DNA of 41,309 bases from the NCBI GenBank assembly GCA_039184335.1, contig JBCDBD010000033.1:1-41309 (forward strand), in the 5' to 3' direction. A program made the translations under genes and the position numbers. The stretch comes from JBCDBD01 sp039184335 (GTDB lineage: Bacteria > Bacteroidota > Bacteroidia > Flavobacteriales > Flavobacteriaceae). Below the pieces are notes generated by a model. It had not been told where the DNA came from and ran no database searches. It was given only the letters and a program-made list of their open reading frames with translations. This document shows, piece after piece, positions 26,645 to 35,061 of this stretch; the stretch's first letter is position 1, and each line of letters begins with the position of its first letter.

Positions 26645-26673
26645 CAAAAATATGCCTTGCAGCCGAATTGCAA
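26645..26673 (-). promoter_or_regulatory. Promoter of sucD
   Basis: TTG (26671-26673) followed after 18 bases by TATTTTTG (26645-26652), a perfect Bacteroidota-type TTG/TAnnTTTG pair. The transcript would start about 14 bases before the ATG. This is the best-matching promoter in the window. Confidence 0.68.
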
Positions 26674-26683
26674 TGCATTGATA

Positions 26684-27619
26684 TCAAATCTTTTTTATTT
26701 TCTCCATAATTGCGGGAATCTGACGTACACTGGCCAATTGCTTTAATTTTTCCCTAGCTTCTTCTGCGGGGCTGCCAAAGTAGGTTTTGCCTCCTTTTAA
26801 AGATTTACCGATTCCGGTCTGTGCCAAAACCACCGCATTTTTACCGATGGTGATTCCACTGATAATACCAACCTGACCCCAAAGAGTGACTTCATCTTCT
26901 ATGATAACACAGCCTGCAATGCCTACTTGTGAGGCAATCAAACACTTTTTGCCTACTACCGTATCGTGCCCTATTTGTATTTGATTGTCCAATTTGGCGC
27001 CTTCCATGATCGTGGTATCACCAGTAACTCCTCGATCTATGGTACATCCGGCACCTATATCTACATTGCTTTCAATGATTACCCGACCGCCGGAAACTAA
27101 TTTATCAAAGCCTTCAGGCCTATTTTTATAGTAAAATGCATCGGCACCTAGTATAGTACCTGCATGTATCGTTACATTATCACCGATAATACAATGGTCA
27201 TATATGGTCACATTGGGATGTATCACACAATTTTCCCCAATGACCACATGATTGCCTATGAACACATGGGGTTGTATGATGGTACTTTTGCCAATTTTTG
27301 CTGTGGAGGCAATTGGCCCCATTGCTTTTTCAAACGGTTTAAAAAACTTTGTAAGCACATTGAAATCCCTAAAGGGATCATCTGACAACAGTAATGCCTT
27401 ACCTTCTGGGCATTCCACTTCTTTATTGATCAAGATAATGGTAGCAGCAGATCTAAGCGCCTTTTCATAATACTTTGGATGGTCTACAAAAACAATGTCC
27501 CCAGCTTCAACCACATGGATCTCATTCATACCGAGCACGGGGAAATTTTCATCTCCTATAGGTTTTGCCCCAATGATAGTTGCTACTTCCTTTAAAGTGT
27601 ATGATCTAGGAAATTTCAC
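26684..27619 (-). CDS. Second LpxD-like N-acyltransferase
   Basis: A 311-residue hexapeptide-repeat protein resembling LpxD: a short N-terminal uridine-binding-like domain (1-100), then left-handed beta-helix coils. The segment LDNQIQIGHDTVVG keeps the catalytic His (H218), as in the true LpxD here (H241), with GIAG and GIGKSLKGG segments following. It could N-acylate UDP-glucosamine lipid A precursors with a different acyl chain or act on another sugar. It lies 5 bases after efp and is the last gene of the lipid A block, ahead of the sucD promoter. Two LpxD-like genes in one cluster is something I recall as common in Flavobacteriia. Confidence 0.85.
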   Translation of the reverse strand: MKFPRSYTLKEVATIIGAKPIGDENFPVLGMNEIHVVEAGDIVFVDHPKYYEKALRSAATIILINKEVECPEGKALLLSDDPFRDFNVLTKFFKPFEKAMGPIASTAKIGKSTIIQPHVFIGNHVVIGENCVIHPNVTIYDHCIIGDNVTIHAGTILGADAFYYKNRPEGFDKLVSGGRVIIESNVDIGAGCTIDRGVTGDTTIMEGAKLDNQIQIGHDTVVGKKCLIASQVGIAGCVIIEDEVTLWGQVGIISGITIGKNAVVLAQTGIGKSLKGGKTYFGSPAEEAREKLKQLASVRQIPAIMEKIKKI

Positions 27620-27624
27620 GAAAG

Positions 27625-28191
27625 CTAATCTTTTGCCCGTTCTAAATACGTGCCTTTTTCAGTATCTACCTTAATGCTGTCTCCCTCATTGATAAAGAGT
27701 GGAACGTTGATGCGTGCACCGGTCTCTACAGTGGCAGGCTTGGTGGCATTGGTGGCGGTATTGCCTTTTACTCCCGGTTCGGCATGGGTCACTTGCAATA
27801 TGACACTGGCAGGCATTTCCACTGAAAGGGGCATACTGTCTTCGGTATTGAAAATGATGGTCACTACCTCCCCCTCTTTCAATAGATCTGGACTTTCCAA
27901 TGCACTTTTTTCAAGGCTAATCTGGTTGTAATCATCGGTATTCATAAAGTGGAAGGTGTCGCCATCTGCATATAAAAATTGATACGATCGGGTTTCTATC
28001 CTGACATCCTCGATTTTATGCCCTGATGAGAATGTGTTGTCCACGACCTTACCAGTAGTCACACTTTTCAACTTGGTTCTTACAAAAGCAGGCCCTTTGC
28101 CCGGTTTCACATGTAAAAACTCCACAATTTTATAGATATCATTATTGTACTTGATACACAATCCTTTACGTATATCTGAGGTGTTTGCCAT
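27625..28191 (-). CDS. efp: Translation elongation factor P
   Basis: EF-P relieves ribosome stalling at proline stretches. The 188-residue, three-domain protein has the KOW-like N-terminal domain with the tip lysine K32 in HVKPGKGPAFVRTK, followed by two OB domains (GHKIEDV and the C-terminal GARINVPLFINEGD). The tip is a Lys inside PGKG, as in EF-Ps modified at lysine; no modification enzymes are nearby. It sits inside the lipid A gene block, 8 bases after lpxA and 5 before the second lpxD-like gene. Confidence 0.96.
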   Translation of the reverse strand: MANTSDIRKGLCIKYNNDIYKIVEFLHVKPGKGPAFVRTKLKSVTTGKVVDNTFSSGHKIEDVRIETRSYQFLYADGDTFHFMNTDDYNQISLEKSALESPDLLKEGEVVTIIFNTEDSMPLSVEMPASVILQVTHAEPGVKGNTATNATKPATVETGARINVPLFINEGDSIKVDTEKGTYLERAKD

Positions 28192-28199
28192 ATATCGTT

Positions 28200-28985
28200 T
28201 TAATTAGTACTAAAATAGCCTTTCATGATTCCCCGCTGGGAATCCCTTATAAACTGTAAGATTTCATCTCTTTCAGGGGTAGCCTCCATTTCTGCTTCTA
28301 TGATTTCTGAGGCTTGTGAGTTGTTATAGTTTCTTTGATAGAGAATTCTATAGATGTTCTGTATTTCGCGAATCTTGAACGATTCAAAACCACGTCTTCG
28401 CAATCCGATGGAATTGATGCCTACATATGATAAGGGTTCGCGGGCCGCCTTTACATAGGGAGGGACGTCTTTTCGTACCAATGAACCACCCGTTACAAAA
28501 GCATGGTTACCTATGGAAACAAACTGATGAACAGCGACCATACCGGCCAAAACCACATTATCACCAATGGTTACATGACCGGCCAACGTGGAATTATTAG
28601 AGAAAATACAGTTATCACCAATCAAACAGTCGTGGGCGACATGACAATACGCCATAATAAGGCAATTGTTGCCAATTACCGTTTTCATGCGATCTGAAGT
28701 GCCTTTGTTTATCGTGGCACATTCCCTAACCGTGGTATTATCACCGATATGCACCGTTGTTTCCTCACCCTGATATTTTAGGTCTTGTGGTGGGGCAGAT
28801 ATAATGGCTCCGGGAAAAATATTACAGTTTTTTCCAATTCTTGCCCCTTCCATGATCGTCACATTGGAGCCAATCCAAGTACCTTCGCCTATAGTAACAT
28901 TGTTATGGATGGTTGTAAAAGGTTCAATTACTACATTTTTTGCAATTTTGGCACCTGGATGCACATATGCAAGTGGCTGATTCAT
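28200..28985 (-). CDS. lpxA: UDP-N-acetylglucosamine acyltransferase
   Basis: First enzyme of lipid A synthesis: adds a 3-hydroxyacyl chain from ACP to the 3-OH of UDP-GlcNAc. The 261-residue protein consists of hexapeptide repeats plus a C-terminal helical domain. The catalytic His is H118 in YCHVAHDCLIG, and the signature NKGT segment (93-96) is present. It is one base downstream of lpxC-fabZ. The length and helical tail fit LpxA rather than LpxD. Confidence 0.95.
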   Translation of the reverse strand: MNQPLAYVHPGAKIAKNVVIEPFTTIHNNVTIGEGTWIGSNVTIMEGARIGKNCNIFPGAIISAPPQDLKYQGEETTVHIGDNTTVRECATINKGTSDRMKTVIGNNCLIMAYCHVAHDCLIGDNCIFSNNSTLAGHVTIGDNVVLAGMVAVHQFVSIGNHAFVTGGSLVRKDVPPYVKAAREPLSYVGINSIGLRRRGFESFKIREIQNIYRILYQRNYNNSQASEIIEAEMEATPERDEILQFIRDSQRGIMKGYFSTN

Positions 28986-28986
28986 A

Positions 28987-30396
28987 TTAATTTCCCTTAA
29001 CTTTTGTGATTTGTGCCATTATTTCGGCTTCTGAGACCAATTTTCCGTTCGCATAGGCACGGGCCTGCATTTGGCAGATTCCCCTTCGGATCGGTGTAAG
29101 CAAATCCAATTTGAATATAAGCGTATCACCAGGCACTACTTGATGCTTATACCGCACATTATCGATTTTTAGTAGGTAGGTCAGGTAATTTTCAGGGTCT
29201 GGAACCGTACTCAATACCAAAATGCCTCCCGTTTGGGCCATCGCCTCAATCTGCAATACGCCAGGCATTACGGGTGCTCCCGGAAAGTGCCCAACAAAAA
29301 AGGGTTCGTTCATGGTCACATTCTTTACACCTATCACATGATGATCTGATAGTTCTAAGATCTTGTCAACCAATAAGAATGGGGGCCTATGCGGTAACAT
29401 CTCCATGATTTGGGCGATATCCTTCACCGGTGCCGCATGTAAATCTACTACAGGTACATAATTGCGACGTTCTTGCTTGATTATTTTCTGTAATTTCTTT
29501 GCGAATTGGGTGTTTACATAATGTCCTGGTTTATTGGCGATTACCTTACCCCGAATTCTGGTTTTGGCCAGTGCCAAATCGCCAACAACATCCAGTAGTT
29601 TATGCCGAGCTGCCTCATTGGGTTGGTGTAGGGTAAGGTTGTCAAGTATCCCGTTTGGCTTTACCGAAAGCTTCTTTTTCTTAAATGCCTTTTCCAGTTT
29701 CTTCATGGTAGACTCAGAAATCTCCTTGTCTACATAAACAATGGCATTGTTCAGGTCACCACCTTTGATCAAGCCATGCTCCAAGAGCATTTCCAGCTCA
29801 TGTAAAAAACTGAATGTTCTCGCATTAGCAATCTCAGTTTTGAAATCGGCAAGATGCGCTAAAGTGGCATTTTGTGTACCCAAAACCTTTGTCCCAAAAT
29901 CGACCATGGTGGTGATTTGGTATTCTTCTGCAGGTATTATGGTGATTTCACTACCCGTTGCCTCATCTTTATAGGTAATGACATCATTGACCACATATTC
30001 TTCCCGCTTTGCTTCTTGCTCATCGATACCAGCCTCTTCGAGTGCTTTAACGAAAAATTTTGAGGAACCATCCATAATAGGTGGCTCAGGGGCATCCAAT
30101 TCGATAAGCACATTGTCAATTTCCATGCCGACCAGTGCCGCTAGTACATGTTCTGAAGTCTGTATCTTGACCCCATTTTTCTCGAGATTGGTGCCACGTT
30201 GGGTATTTATTACATATGTGGCATCAGCTTCGATAATGGGTTCGCCTTCCAAATCAATTCTTTTAAAGGCGTATCCTTGATTTTCTTTGGCGGGTACAAA
30301 GGTCATGGTCACATTTTCACCTGTATGTAGTCCCACCCCTTTTAAAGTAACCGATTTTTTGATAGTCTTTTGCCTAACACTAGTCTTTTTCACCAT
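28987..30396 (-). CDS. lpxC-fabZ: Bifunctional LpxC deacetylase / FabZ dehydratase
   Basis: A 469-residue fusion characteristic of Bacteroidota. Residues 1 to about 310 are LpxC, the zinc-dependent UDP-3-O-acyl-GlcNAc deacetylase committing to lipid A, with metal ligands H83 (TSEHVLAAL), H265 and D269 (RHKLLD). Residues 325-469 are FabZ, the 3-hydroxyacyl-ACP dehydratase, with MLPHRPPFLLVDKI and the catalytic H370 and E384 (GHFPGAPVMPGVLQIEAMAQ). The two halves compete for or balance the same hydroxyacyl-ACP pool. The start overlaps the end of lpxD by 17 bases. Confidence 0.95.
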   Translation of the reverse strand: MVKKTSVRQKTIKKSVTLKGVGLHTGENVTMTFVPAKENQGYAFKRIDLEGEPIIEADATYVINTQRGTNLEKNGVKIQTSEHVLAALVGMEIDNVLIELDAPEPPIMDGSSKFFVKALEEAGIDEQEAKREEYVVNDVITYKDEATGSEITIIPAEEYQITTMVDFGTKVLGTQNATLAHLADFKTEIANARTFSFLHELEMLLEHGLIKGGDLNNAIVYVDKEISESTMKKLEKAFKKKKLSVKPNGILDNLTLHQPNEAARHKLLDVVGDLALAKTRIRGKVIANKPGHYVNTQFAKKLQKIIKQERRNYVPVVDLHAAPVKDIAQIMEMLPHRPPFLLVDKILELSDHHVIGVKNVTMNEPFFVGHFPGAPVMPGVLQIEAMAQTGGILVLSTVPDPENYLTYLLKIDNVRYKHQVVPGDTLIFKLDLLTPIRRGICQMQARAYANGKLVSEAEIMAQITKVKGN

Positions 30397-31411
30397 CGAT
30401 TCTTTTTTCTATATCAGCTATTTTGTTCACAAATTTTGGTAGGTTCTTAAAATGGACGTAAGACTTATTATAGTCACCATAATTTAAGGCTGGGGAACCT
30501 TGCAGTATTTCATCGTCTTTGACATTACGACCGATACCCGATTGTGCCTGTATTCTTACCCTATCACCTATGACGATATGCCCGACAATACCAACCTGAC
30601 CCCCTATCAGGCAATGCTTTCCTATCTTAGTTGAACCTGCAATACCGGTCTGTGCCGCGATTGCGGTATGTTCCCCAATTTCAACATTATGTGCGATTTG
30701 TATTTGATTGTCGAGTTTTACCCCTTTGCGAAGGATCGTGGACCCTAAAGTTGCCCTATCGATTGTCGTACCGGCCCCTACGTCCACATTATCTTCTAAA
30801 ATGACATTTCCTGTTTGCGGCACTTTACTGTATTCCCCATTTTGATTTGGAGTGAATCCAAAACCATCAGCACCGATAATCGCCCCACTGTGAACGACAC
30901 AGTTGTTACCGATAATGGATTCAGAATATATTTTTGACCCCGCGAAGATGGTCACATCATTACCAATTGAAACATTGTCACCAATGTAGACATTGGGAAA
31001 AACCTTCACATTATTACCAATCTTGACATTATTGCCCAAATAGGAGAATGCACCTAAATAAAAACCTTCTCCATAGTTTGCGGTGTCAGAAATATAAGAT
31101 GGGCTTTCTATACCGATTTTATTGTTCTTTACCTGATTGTAATACTCCAAAAGCTTTGAAAATGACTTATAGGCATCCTCTACCTTGATCAGTGTTGTGG
31201 AAACAGACTGTTCGGGTACAAAGTCTCTGTTGACAATGGTAATCGAGGCTTTTGTGGAGTAAATGTATGATGTGTATTTTGGGTTGGCCAAAAAAGTCAA
31301 TGAACCCTTTTCCCCCTCTTCAATTTTAGACAGTTTATGAACGGCTGTCTGAGGATTACCCTCAACTTCTCCTTCAAGAATTCCAGCAATTTGGGTGGCC
31401 GTAAATTTCAT
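30380..31411 (-). CDS. lpxD: UDP-3-O-acylglucosamine N-acyltransferase
   Basis: Third lipid A step: N-acylation of UDP-3-O-acylglucosamine. A 343-residue trimeric hexapeptide-repeat enzyme with N-terminal uridine-binding domain (1-100), GADGFGF (180-186), and the catalytic H241 in DNQIQIAHNVEIG. The length is that of standard LpxD. It starts 23 bases after the HD-domain gene and ends overlapping lpxC-fabZ, so the block HD, lpxD, lpxC-fabZ, lpxA, efp, lpxD-like appears to be one transcript. Confidence 0.95.
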   Translation of the reverse strand: MKFTATQIAGILEGEVEGNPQTAVHKLSKIEEGEKGSLTFLANPKYTSYIYSTKASITIVNRDFVPEQSVSTTLIKVEDAYKSFSKLLEYYNQVKNNKIGIESPSYISDTANYGEGFYLGAFSYLGNNVKIGNNVKVFPNVYIGDNVSIGNDVTIFAGSKIYSESIIGNNCVVHSGAIIGADGFGFTPNQNGEYSKVPQTGNVILEDNVDVGAGTTIDRATLGSTILRKGVKLDNQIQIAHNVEIGEHTAIAAQTGIAGSTKIGKHCLIGGQVGIVGHIVIGDRVRIQAQSGIGRNVKDDEILQGSPALNYGDYNKSYVHFKNLPKFVNKIADIEKRIDGEKD

Positions 31412-31434
31412 TGCTGCAAAAGTAAGAAAATTTG

Positions 31435-32661
31435 TTAAACGCTTTCTTTGGGATAACAGACATAAAACTTAGTGACCTTTTTTGAAAAGGCCCTGAGGCC
31501 CAAATTGTCAGACGCCCTGGCCACATCAACCAATTTTCCATTCTTTTTTAAAATACTGATGCTCTGATGTTCTTCGTCATAGGCCCTGTTCGCAACTTCT
31601 CCGGTGAATACAAAATAATCCACTTGATCTTCTGCCAACTGAAAATGATCTTGTACCCAATTACGCTTCATCTCCAGTTTATGCCCATCTATCGGTGCGT
31701 CTTTGATTTTTATTTTCAATAGCTTTCTGTTCAAGAGCATTGAAGATAGTTTTGCCAAAATGATATCATCATGAAATTGCCATTTTTTCAGTGCATGCAA
31801 TACATCAACATCATCAAGCTGTGCAAAGGCACCCAATAGATCAAACGAGGCTTTTTTTTGCTGTTCTTGATTCAACAAAAAGAACAAAAGTGGATCTTCA
31901 TCTGCTGTTGGGGTGGCCTCAAAAATTTCTCTGGCCCTTTTAAAGATTCGTACCAATAAAAGCTCTGCGACCAGACTGGTCTTGTGTAGATAGACCTGCC
32001 AATACATGAACCTACGGGCCATTAAGAATTTTTCCACCGCATATATGCCTTTTTCTTCAACGACCAATTGGTTGTCAACCACATTGAGCATGGTGATCAG
32101 GCGCTCTGAATTGATATTTCCCTCGGTAACTCCAGTGTAAAAGCTATCACGCTTTAGGTAATCCAAACGATCCATATCCAATTGACTGGATACCAACTGG
32201 TTCATGAATACTTTAGGGTACTGCCCCTGAAAGATCATGATGCCCACTTCAAGAGCTCCATTAAACTCCTGATTGATGCGCTGCATAAACTGAAGCGAAA
32301 GTTTCTCATGCTCCACACCGGCAATAATCTCATGCTCAAGTGCGTGTGAAAACGGCCCATGGCCAATGTCATGCAATAAAATGGCACACAAAAGACCCTC
32401 TTCTTCCTTTTTTGTAATAGGCACATTCTTAAATCGTAATACCTGAATGGCACGTTGCATTAAATGCATGCAGCCCAGGGCATGGTGAAAGCGTGTATGA
32501 TGGGCACCAGGGTAGACCAAATACGACAGTCCCATTTGTGAAATACGCCGCAAACGCTGAACGTATGGGTGTGCAATGAGGTCAAAAATAAGTTGGTCCG
32601 GTGTTCCAATAAAACCGTAAATTGGATCGTTAAATATTTTGAGTTTGTTGGTCTTCGCCAA
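31435..32661 (-). CDS. HD-domain phosphohydrolase
   Basis: A 408-residue HD-superfamily protein related to dGTP triphosphohydrolases and SAMHD1. The metal set is visible as H59 (TRFHHALG), H97-D98 (LLHDIGHGPFSH) and D162/D164 (SSQLDMDRLDYLKRD). The substrate may be a dNTP, but that is inference from the family. It is the first gene of the lipid A block and diverges from porX with only 38 bases between the two starts. Confidence 0.9.
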   Translation of the reverse strand: MAKTNKLKIFNDPIYGFIGTPDQLIFDLIAHPYVQRLRRISQMGLSYLVYPGAHHTRFHHALGCMHLMQRAIQVLRFKNVPITKKEEEGLLCAILLHDIGHGPFSHALEHEIIAGVEHEKLSLQFMQRINQEFNGALEVGIMIFQGQYPKVFMNQLVSSQLDMDRLDYLKRDSFYTGVTEGNINSERLITMLNVVDNQLVVEEKGIYAVEKFLMARRFMYWQVYLHKTSLVAELLLVRIFKRAREIFEATPTADEDPLLFFLLNQEQQKKASFDLLGAFAQLDDVDVLHALKKWQFHDDIILAKLSSMLLNRKLLKIKIKDAPIDGHKLEMKRNWVQDHFQLAEDQVDYFVFTGEVANRAYDEEHQSISILKKNGKLVDVARASDNLGLRAFSKKVTKFYVCYPKESV

Positions 32662-32683
32662 AAAAAATCAATTTAGAACCTAG

Positions 32684-32691
32684 CAAAGATA
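32684..32691 (-). promoter_or_regulatory. -7 promoter box for the HD-lpx block
   Basis: TATCTTTG on the minus strand is a perfect TAnnTTTG 22 bases before the HD gene start. A TTG lies upstream but only 13 bases away, closer than the usual distance. The box sits within the short porX 5' region, so the two divergent genes may share control. Confidence 0.45.
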
Positions 32692-32699
32692 GTCACTAT

Positions 32700-34244
32700 A
32701 TGAACAAGATTTCGATTCTGTGGGTCGATGATGAAATCGATCTTCTAAAGCCCCATATTCTCTTTCTTGAAAAGAAAAACTACGATGTCTGTACCTGCCA
32801 AAGTGGTCAGGATGCCTTGGAGGAAATCAAAAAATCTGCCTTTGATATCGTTTTTTTGGATGAGAACATGCCAGGAATCTCAGGATTGGAAACCTTGAAT
32901 GAAATCAAAAAGTCGGATGCCTCGTTACCGGTGGTCATGATTACGAAAAGTGAGGAAGAATACATTATGGACGAGGCGATAGGGTCTAAAATTGCAGATT
33001 ACCTTATCAAACCGGTCAATCCAAACCAAATTTTATTATCACTCAAAAAAAGCCTCGACAATTCGAGATTGGTTTCAGAGCGTACCACCGCCAACTATCA
33101 GCAAGAGTTTCGAAAAATTGCAATGGATCTTTCTATGGTCAACACCCATGAAGAATGGGTCGAACTTTATAAAAAACTAATCTACTGGGAACTGCAGCTT
33201 GAAGAAATTGAAGACTCTGGCATGTTCGAAATCTTGGAATCACAAAAAACCGAGGCAGGCATCCAGTTCGGTAAATTCATCGATAAAAATTATATGTCTT
33301 GGTTTGAAGCGGGCAATGGCCCCATCATGTCACATACACTTTTTAAAAAACTCATCAAGCCTGAAGTTGACCAAGCATCAACCCTATTGGTCGTGATTGA
33401 CAACCTACGCTACGATCAATGGCTCGCGTTTGAGGATATTCTCTCGAGCTTTTACAAAAAGAAAAAGGAAATACCTTATTACAGTATCTTGCCCACAGCT
33501 ACCCAATATGCACGTAATGCCATTTTTTCAGGACTTACACCGCTTGATATGGAAAAGCAATATCCAAAATGGTGGCGAAACGATACTGACCAAGGTGGTA
33601 AAAATTTGTTTGAAGCTGAGTTTTTAAGCGCACAACTACAACGTCTAGGTCTCGATTTCAAATGGGAGTACCATAAAATAAGCAGCTTAAGACAAGGCCG
33701 GCAACTGGCCCAAAACTTTCACTCGCAAAAAGATAACGACCTCACCGTAATCGTATATAACTTTGTAGACATGCTATCGCATGCCAAAACCGAAATGGAG
33801 GTAATCAAAGAATTGGCCTCAGATGATAAGGCGTATCGTTCATTGACCCTGAGCTGGTTCAAAAACTCCCCTTTGCTCGATATCGTGCAGCAGGCACAGC
33901 TATTGGGGTTGAAACTCATCATTACCACAGACCATGGCACCATCAATGTCAAACAGCCCTCAAAGGTCATCGGTGACCGGGATACAAGTTTGAACCTACG
34001 GTACAAGACGGGGCGTAGCCTTACCTATGACGAAAAGGATGTTCTGGCGGCCAAGAATCCCCACAAAATACACCTGCCCAACATCAATCTGAGCAATTCA
34101 TTCATTTTTGCAAAGAATGATCTGTTCTTTGCCTACCCTAATAACTATAACCATTATGTGGGGTATTATCGCAACACGTATCAGCATGGTGGCGTCTCAA
34201 TGGAAGAAATGATCGTTCCCTTTGTTGTTTTAGACCCGAAATAA
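32700..34244 (+). CDS. porX: PorX response regulator with PglZ effector domain
   Basis: A 514-residue protein with an N-terminal receiver domain (1-120) and a C-terminal PglZ domain of the alkaline phosphatase superfamily (about 200-514). Receiver residues are D10-D11, phospho-acceptor D54 (FLDENMPG), T82 and K104 (LIKPVNP). The PglZ part has VVIDNLRYDQW, FSGLTPLDMEKQYPKWW and TTDHGTINVKQP, which carry metal ligands in this family. PorX, known from Porphyromonas gingivalis, works with the kinase PorY and the sigma factor SigP in controlling the type IX secretion system. No porY or T9SS structural genes are in this window. tsaE follows after 7 bases. Confidence 0.93.
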   Translation: MNKISILWVDDEIDLLKPHILFLEKKNYDVCTCQSGQDALEEIKKSAFDIVFLDENMPGISGLETLNEIKKSDASLPVVMITKSEEEYIMDEAIGSKIADYLIKPVNPNQILLSLKKSLDNSRLVSERTTANYQQEFRKIAMDLSMVNTHEEWVELYKKLIYWELQLEEIEDSGMFEILESQKTEAGIQFGKFIDKNYMSWFEAGNGPIMSHTLFKKLIKPEVDQASTLLVVIDNLRYDQWLAFEDILSSFYKKKKEIPYYSILPTATQYARNAIFSGLTPLDMEKQYPKWWRNDTDQGGKNLFEAEFLSAQLQRLGLDFKWEYHKISSLRQGRQLAQNFHSQKDNDLTVIVYNFVDMLSHAKTEMEVIKELASDDKAYRSLTLSWFKNSPLLDIVQQAQLLGLKLIITTDHGTINVKQPSKVIGDRDTSLNLRYKTGRSLTYDEKDVLAAKNPHKIHLPNINLSNSFIFAKNDLFFAYPNNYNHYVGYYRNTYQHGGVSMEEMIVPFVVLDPK

Positions 34245-34251
34245 TCCGGTT

Positions 34252-34659
34252 GTGAAGCTATCGTATGACATCGAATATCTTGAAGAGCTCGCAAAAAGAG
34301 TGTTAAAAAACACGTCGACAAAGATAGTATGCTTTTATGGCAGCATGGGGGTGGGCAAAACGACCTTAATTCGAAAACTGATCCAAGAATTGGAGGCAAT
34401 CGATATAGGGAACAGTCCCACTTTTGGTATAGTCAATGAATATCATGACCGAAAAGGAGAGGTTTTGGCCTATCACTTCGATTTTTACCGTGTCGAAAGT
34501 GAAGAAGAAGCTCTTGACCTCGGTCTCGAAGATTATTTTGCATCCAATGTTTGGATATTCATAGAATGGCCAGAGAAAATTGCAAACTTATTACCGCCAA
34601 AACATACATCGGTCAAACTGCATTTTATCGATGAAACTACCCGTTCAATCGAGTTTTAA
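34252..34659 (+). CDS. tsaE: tRNA t6A-modification ATPase TsaE
   Basis: A 135-residue P-loop ATPase needed with TsaB, TsaC and TsaD for the N6-threonylcarbamoyladenosine at position 37 of ANN-decoding tRNAs. Walker A is GSMGVGKTT (30-38), followed by NSPTFGIVNEY and HFDFYRVES, which are characteristic of TsaE. The start is GTG at 34252, 7 bases after the porX stop. Length is normal for the family. It is probably cotranscribed with porX. Confidence 0.93.
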   Translation: MKLSYDIEYLEELAKRVLKNTSTKIVCFYGSMGVGKTTLIRKLIQELEAIDIGNSPTFGIVNEYHDRKGEVLAYHFDFYRVESEEEALDLGLEDYFASNVWIFIEWPEKIANLLPPKHTSVKLHFIDETTRSIEF

Positions 34660-34772
34660 GACCCGCAATATTCAGCTTTTACAGATTGTTGTATATTAAA
34701 GATTCATTTATGATTTGTCGTTGAAATGTTATTTTTCTTGGATGAAAAGCATTTTTTTTCGATAAAGTGTAC

Positions 34773-34796
34773 TGTAGGATGAATTATTTTCCTACA
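34773..34796. promoter_or_regulatory. Inverted repeat overlapping a promoter box (candidate operator)
   Basis: TGTAGGA (34773-34779) and TCCTACA (34790-34796) form a perfect 7-base inverted repeat with a 10-base spacer. The right arm overlaps the TACATTTG -7 box (34793-34800) of the small exported peptide gene. The geometry (24 bases, two half sites about 1.5 helical turns apart) fits a dimeric regulator blocking the promoter. No T-run follows, so it is not a terminator. Confidence 0.5.
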
Positions 34797-34800
34797 TTTG
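34793..34800 (+). promoter_or_regulatory. -7 promoter box for the 45-residue exported peptide
   Basis: TACATTTG is a perfect TAnnTTTG, 39 bases before the ATG at 34840, leaving a 5' leader of about 30 bases. No clear TTG element lies at the usual distance upstream, and the palindrome covers that side of the promoter. Confidence 0.6.
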
Positions 34801-34839
34801 TGTCTGAATGAATTCATTTATTAACCAAAAAAATGTACG

Positions 34840-34977
34840 ATGAACACTAAGAAAGTATTTTTTGGGTTTTTAGCTTTAGCTTTTTTAGCTACTGCTACGG
34901 TATCAACAGCAGCTATTGACAAAGACTCCTCTGAAAAAGACGCTCCGAGTGTCAAGAGGAAGTTCGGGAAAATGTAA
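34840..34977 (+). CDS. Small exported peptide of unknown function
   Basis: A 45-residue frame starting MNTKKVFFGFLALAFLATAT has a clear signal peptide (basic start, hydrophobic core about residues 6-21, cleavage likely after VSTAA). The remaining 20 residues are charged: acidic Asp/Glu/Ser first (IDKDSSEKDAPS), then a basic end (VKRKFGKM). It has its own promoter box, an operator-like palindrome and its own terminator, so it is very likely expressed as a single-gene unit. I recall similarly built short exported proteins in Flavobacteriia but no function. Not detected as a normal ORF because of its length; the nearby ATG at 34833 is out of frame and hits a stop after five codons. Confidence 0.72.
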   Translation: MNTKKVFFGFLALAFLATATVSTAAIDKDSSEKDAPSVKRKFGKM

Positions 34978-34998
34978 TGTTGAAACTTTATTAAAGCA

Positions 34999-35026
34999 CC
35001 CCTCAAGTTTTGAGGGGTTTTTTTTT
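34999..35026 (+). terminator. Terminator after the small exported peptide
   Basis: CCCCTCAA (34999-35006) pairs with TTGAGGGG (35010-35017) around a 3-base loop, followed by nine T. It lies 21 bases after the stop codon. Confidence 0.93.
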
Positions 35027-35061
35027 GGACAATAAATCTTCTTTTATGATGTTATCATGTT

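Noticed and set aside
35046..35058. Palindrome ATGAT-GTT-ATCAT before the membrane protein gene, similar to the one near proline dehydrogenase
   Set aside because: The half sites match, but the spacing differs (3 against 6 bases) and such short A/T-rich palindromes are expected by chance.
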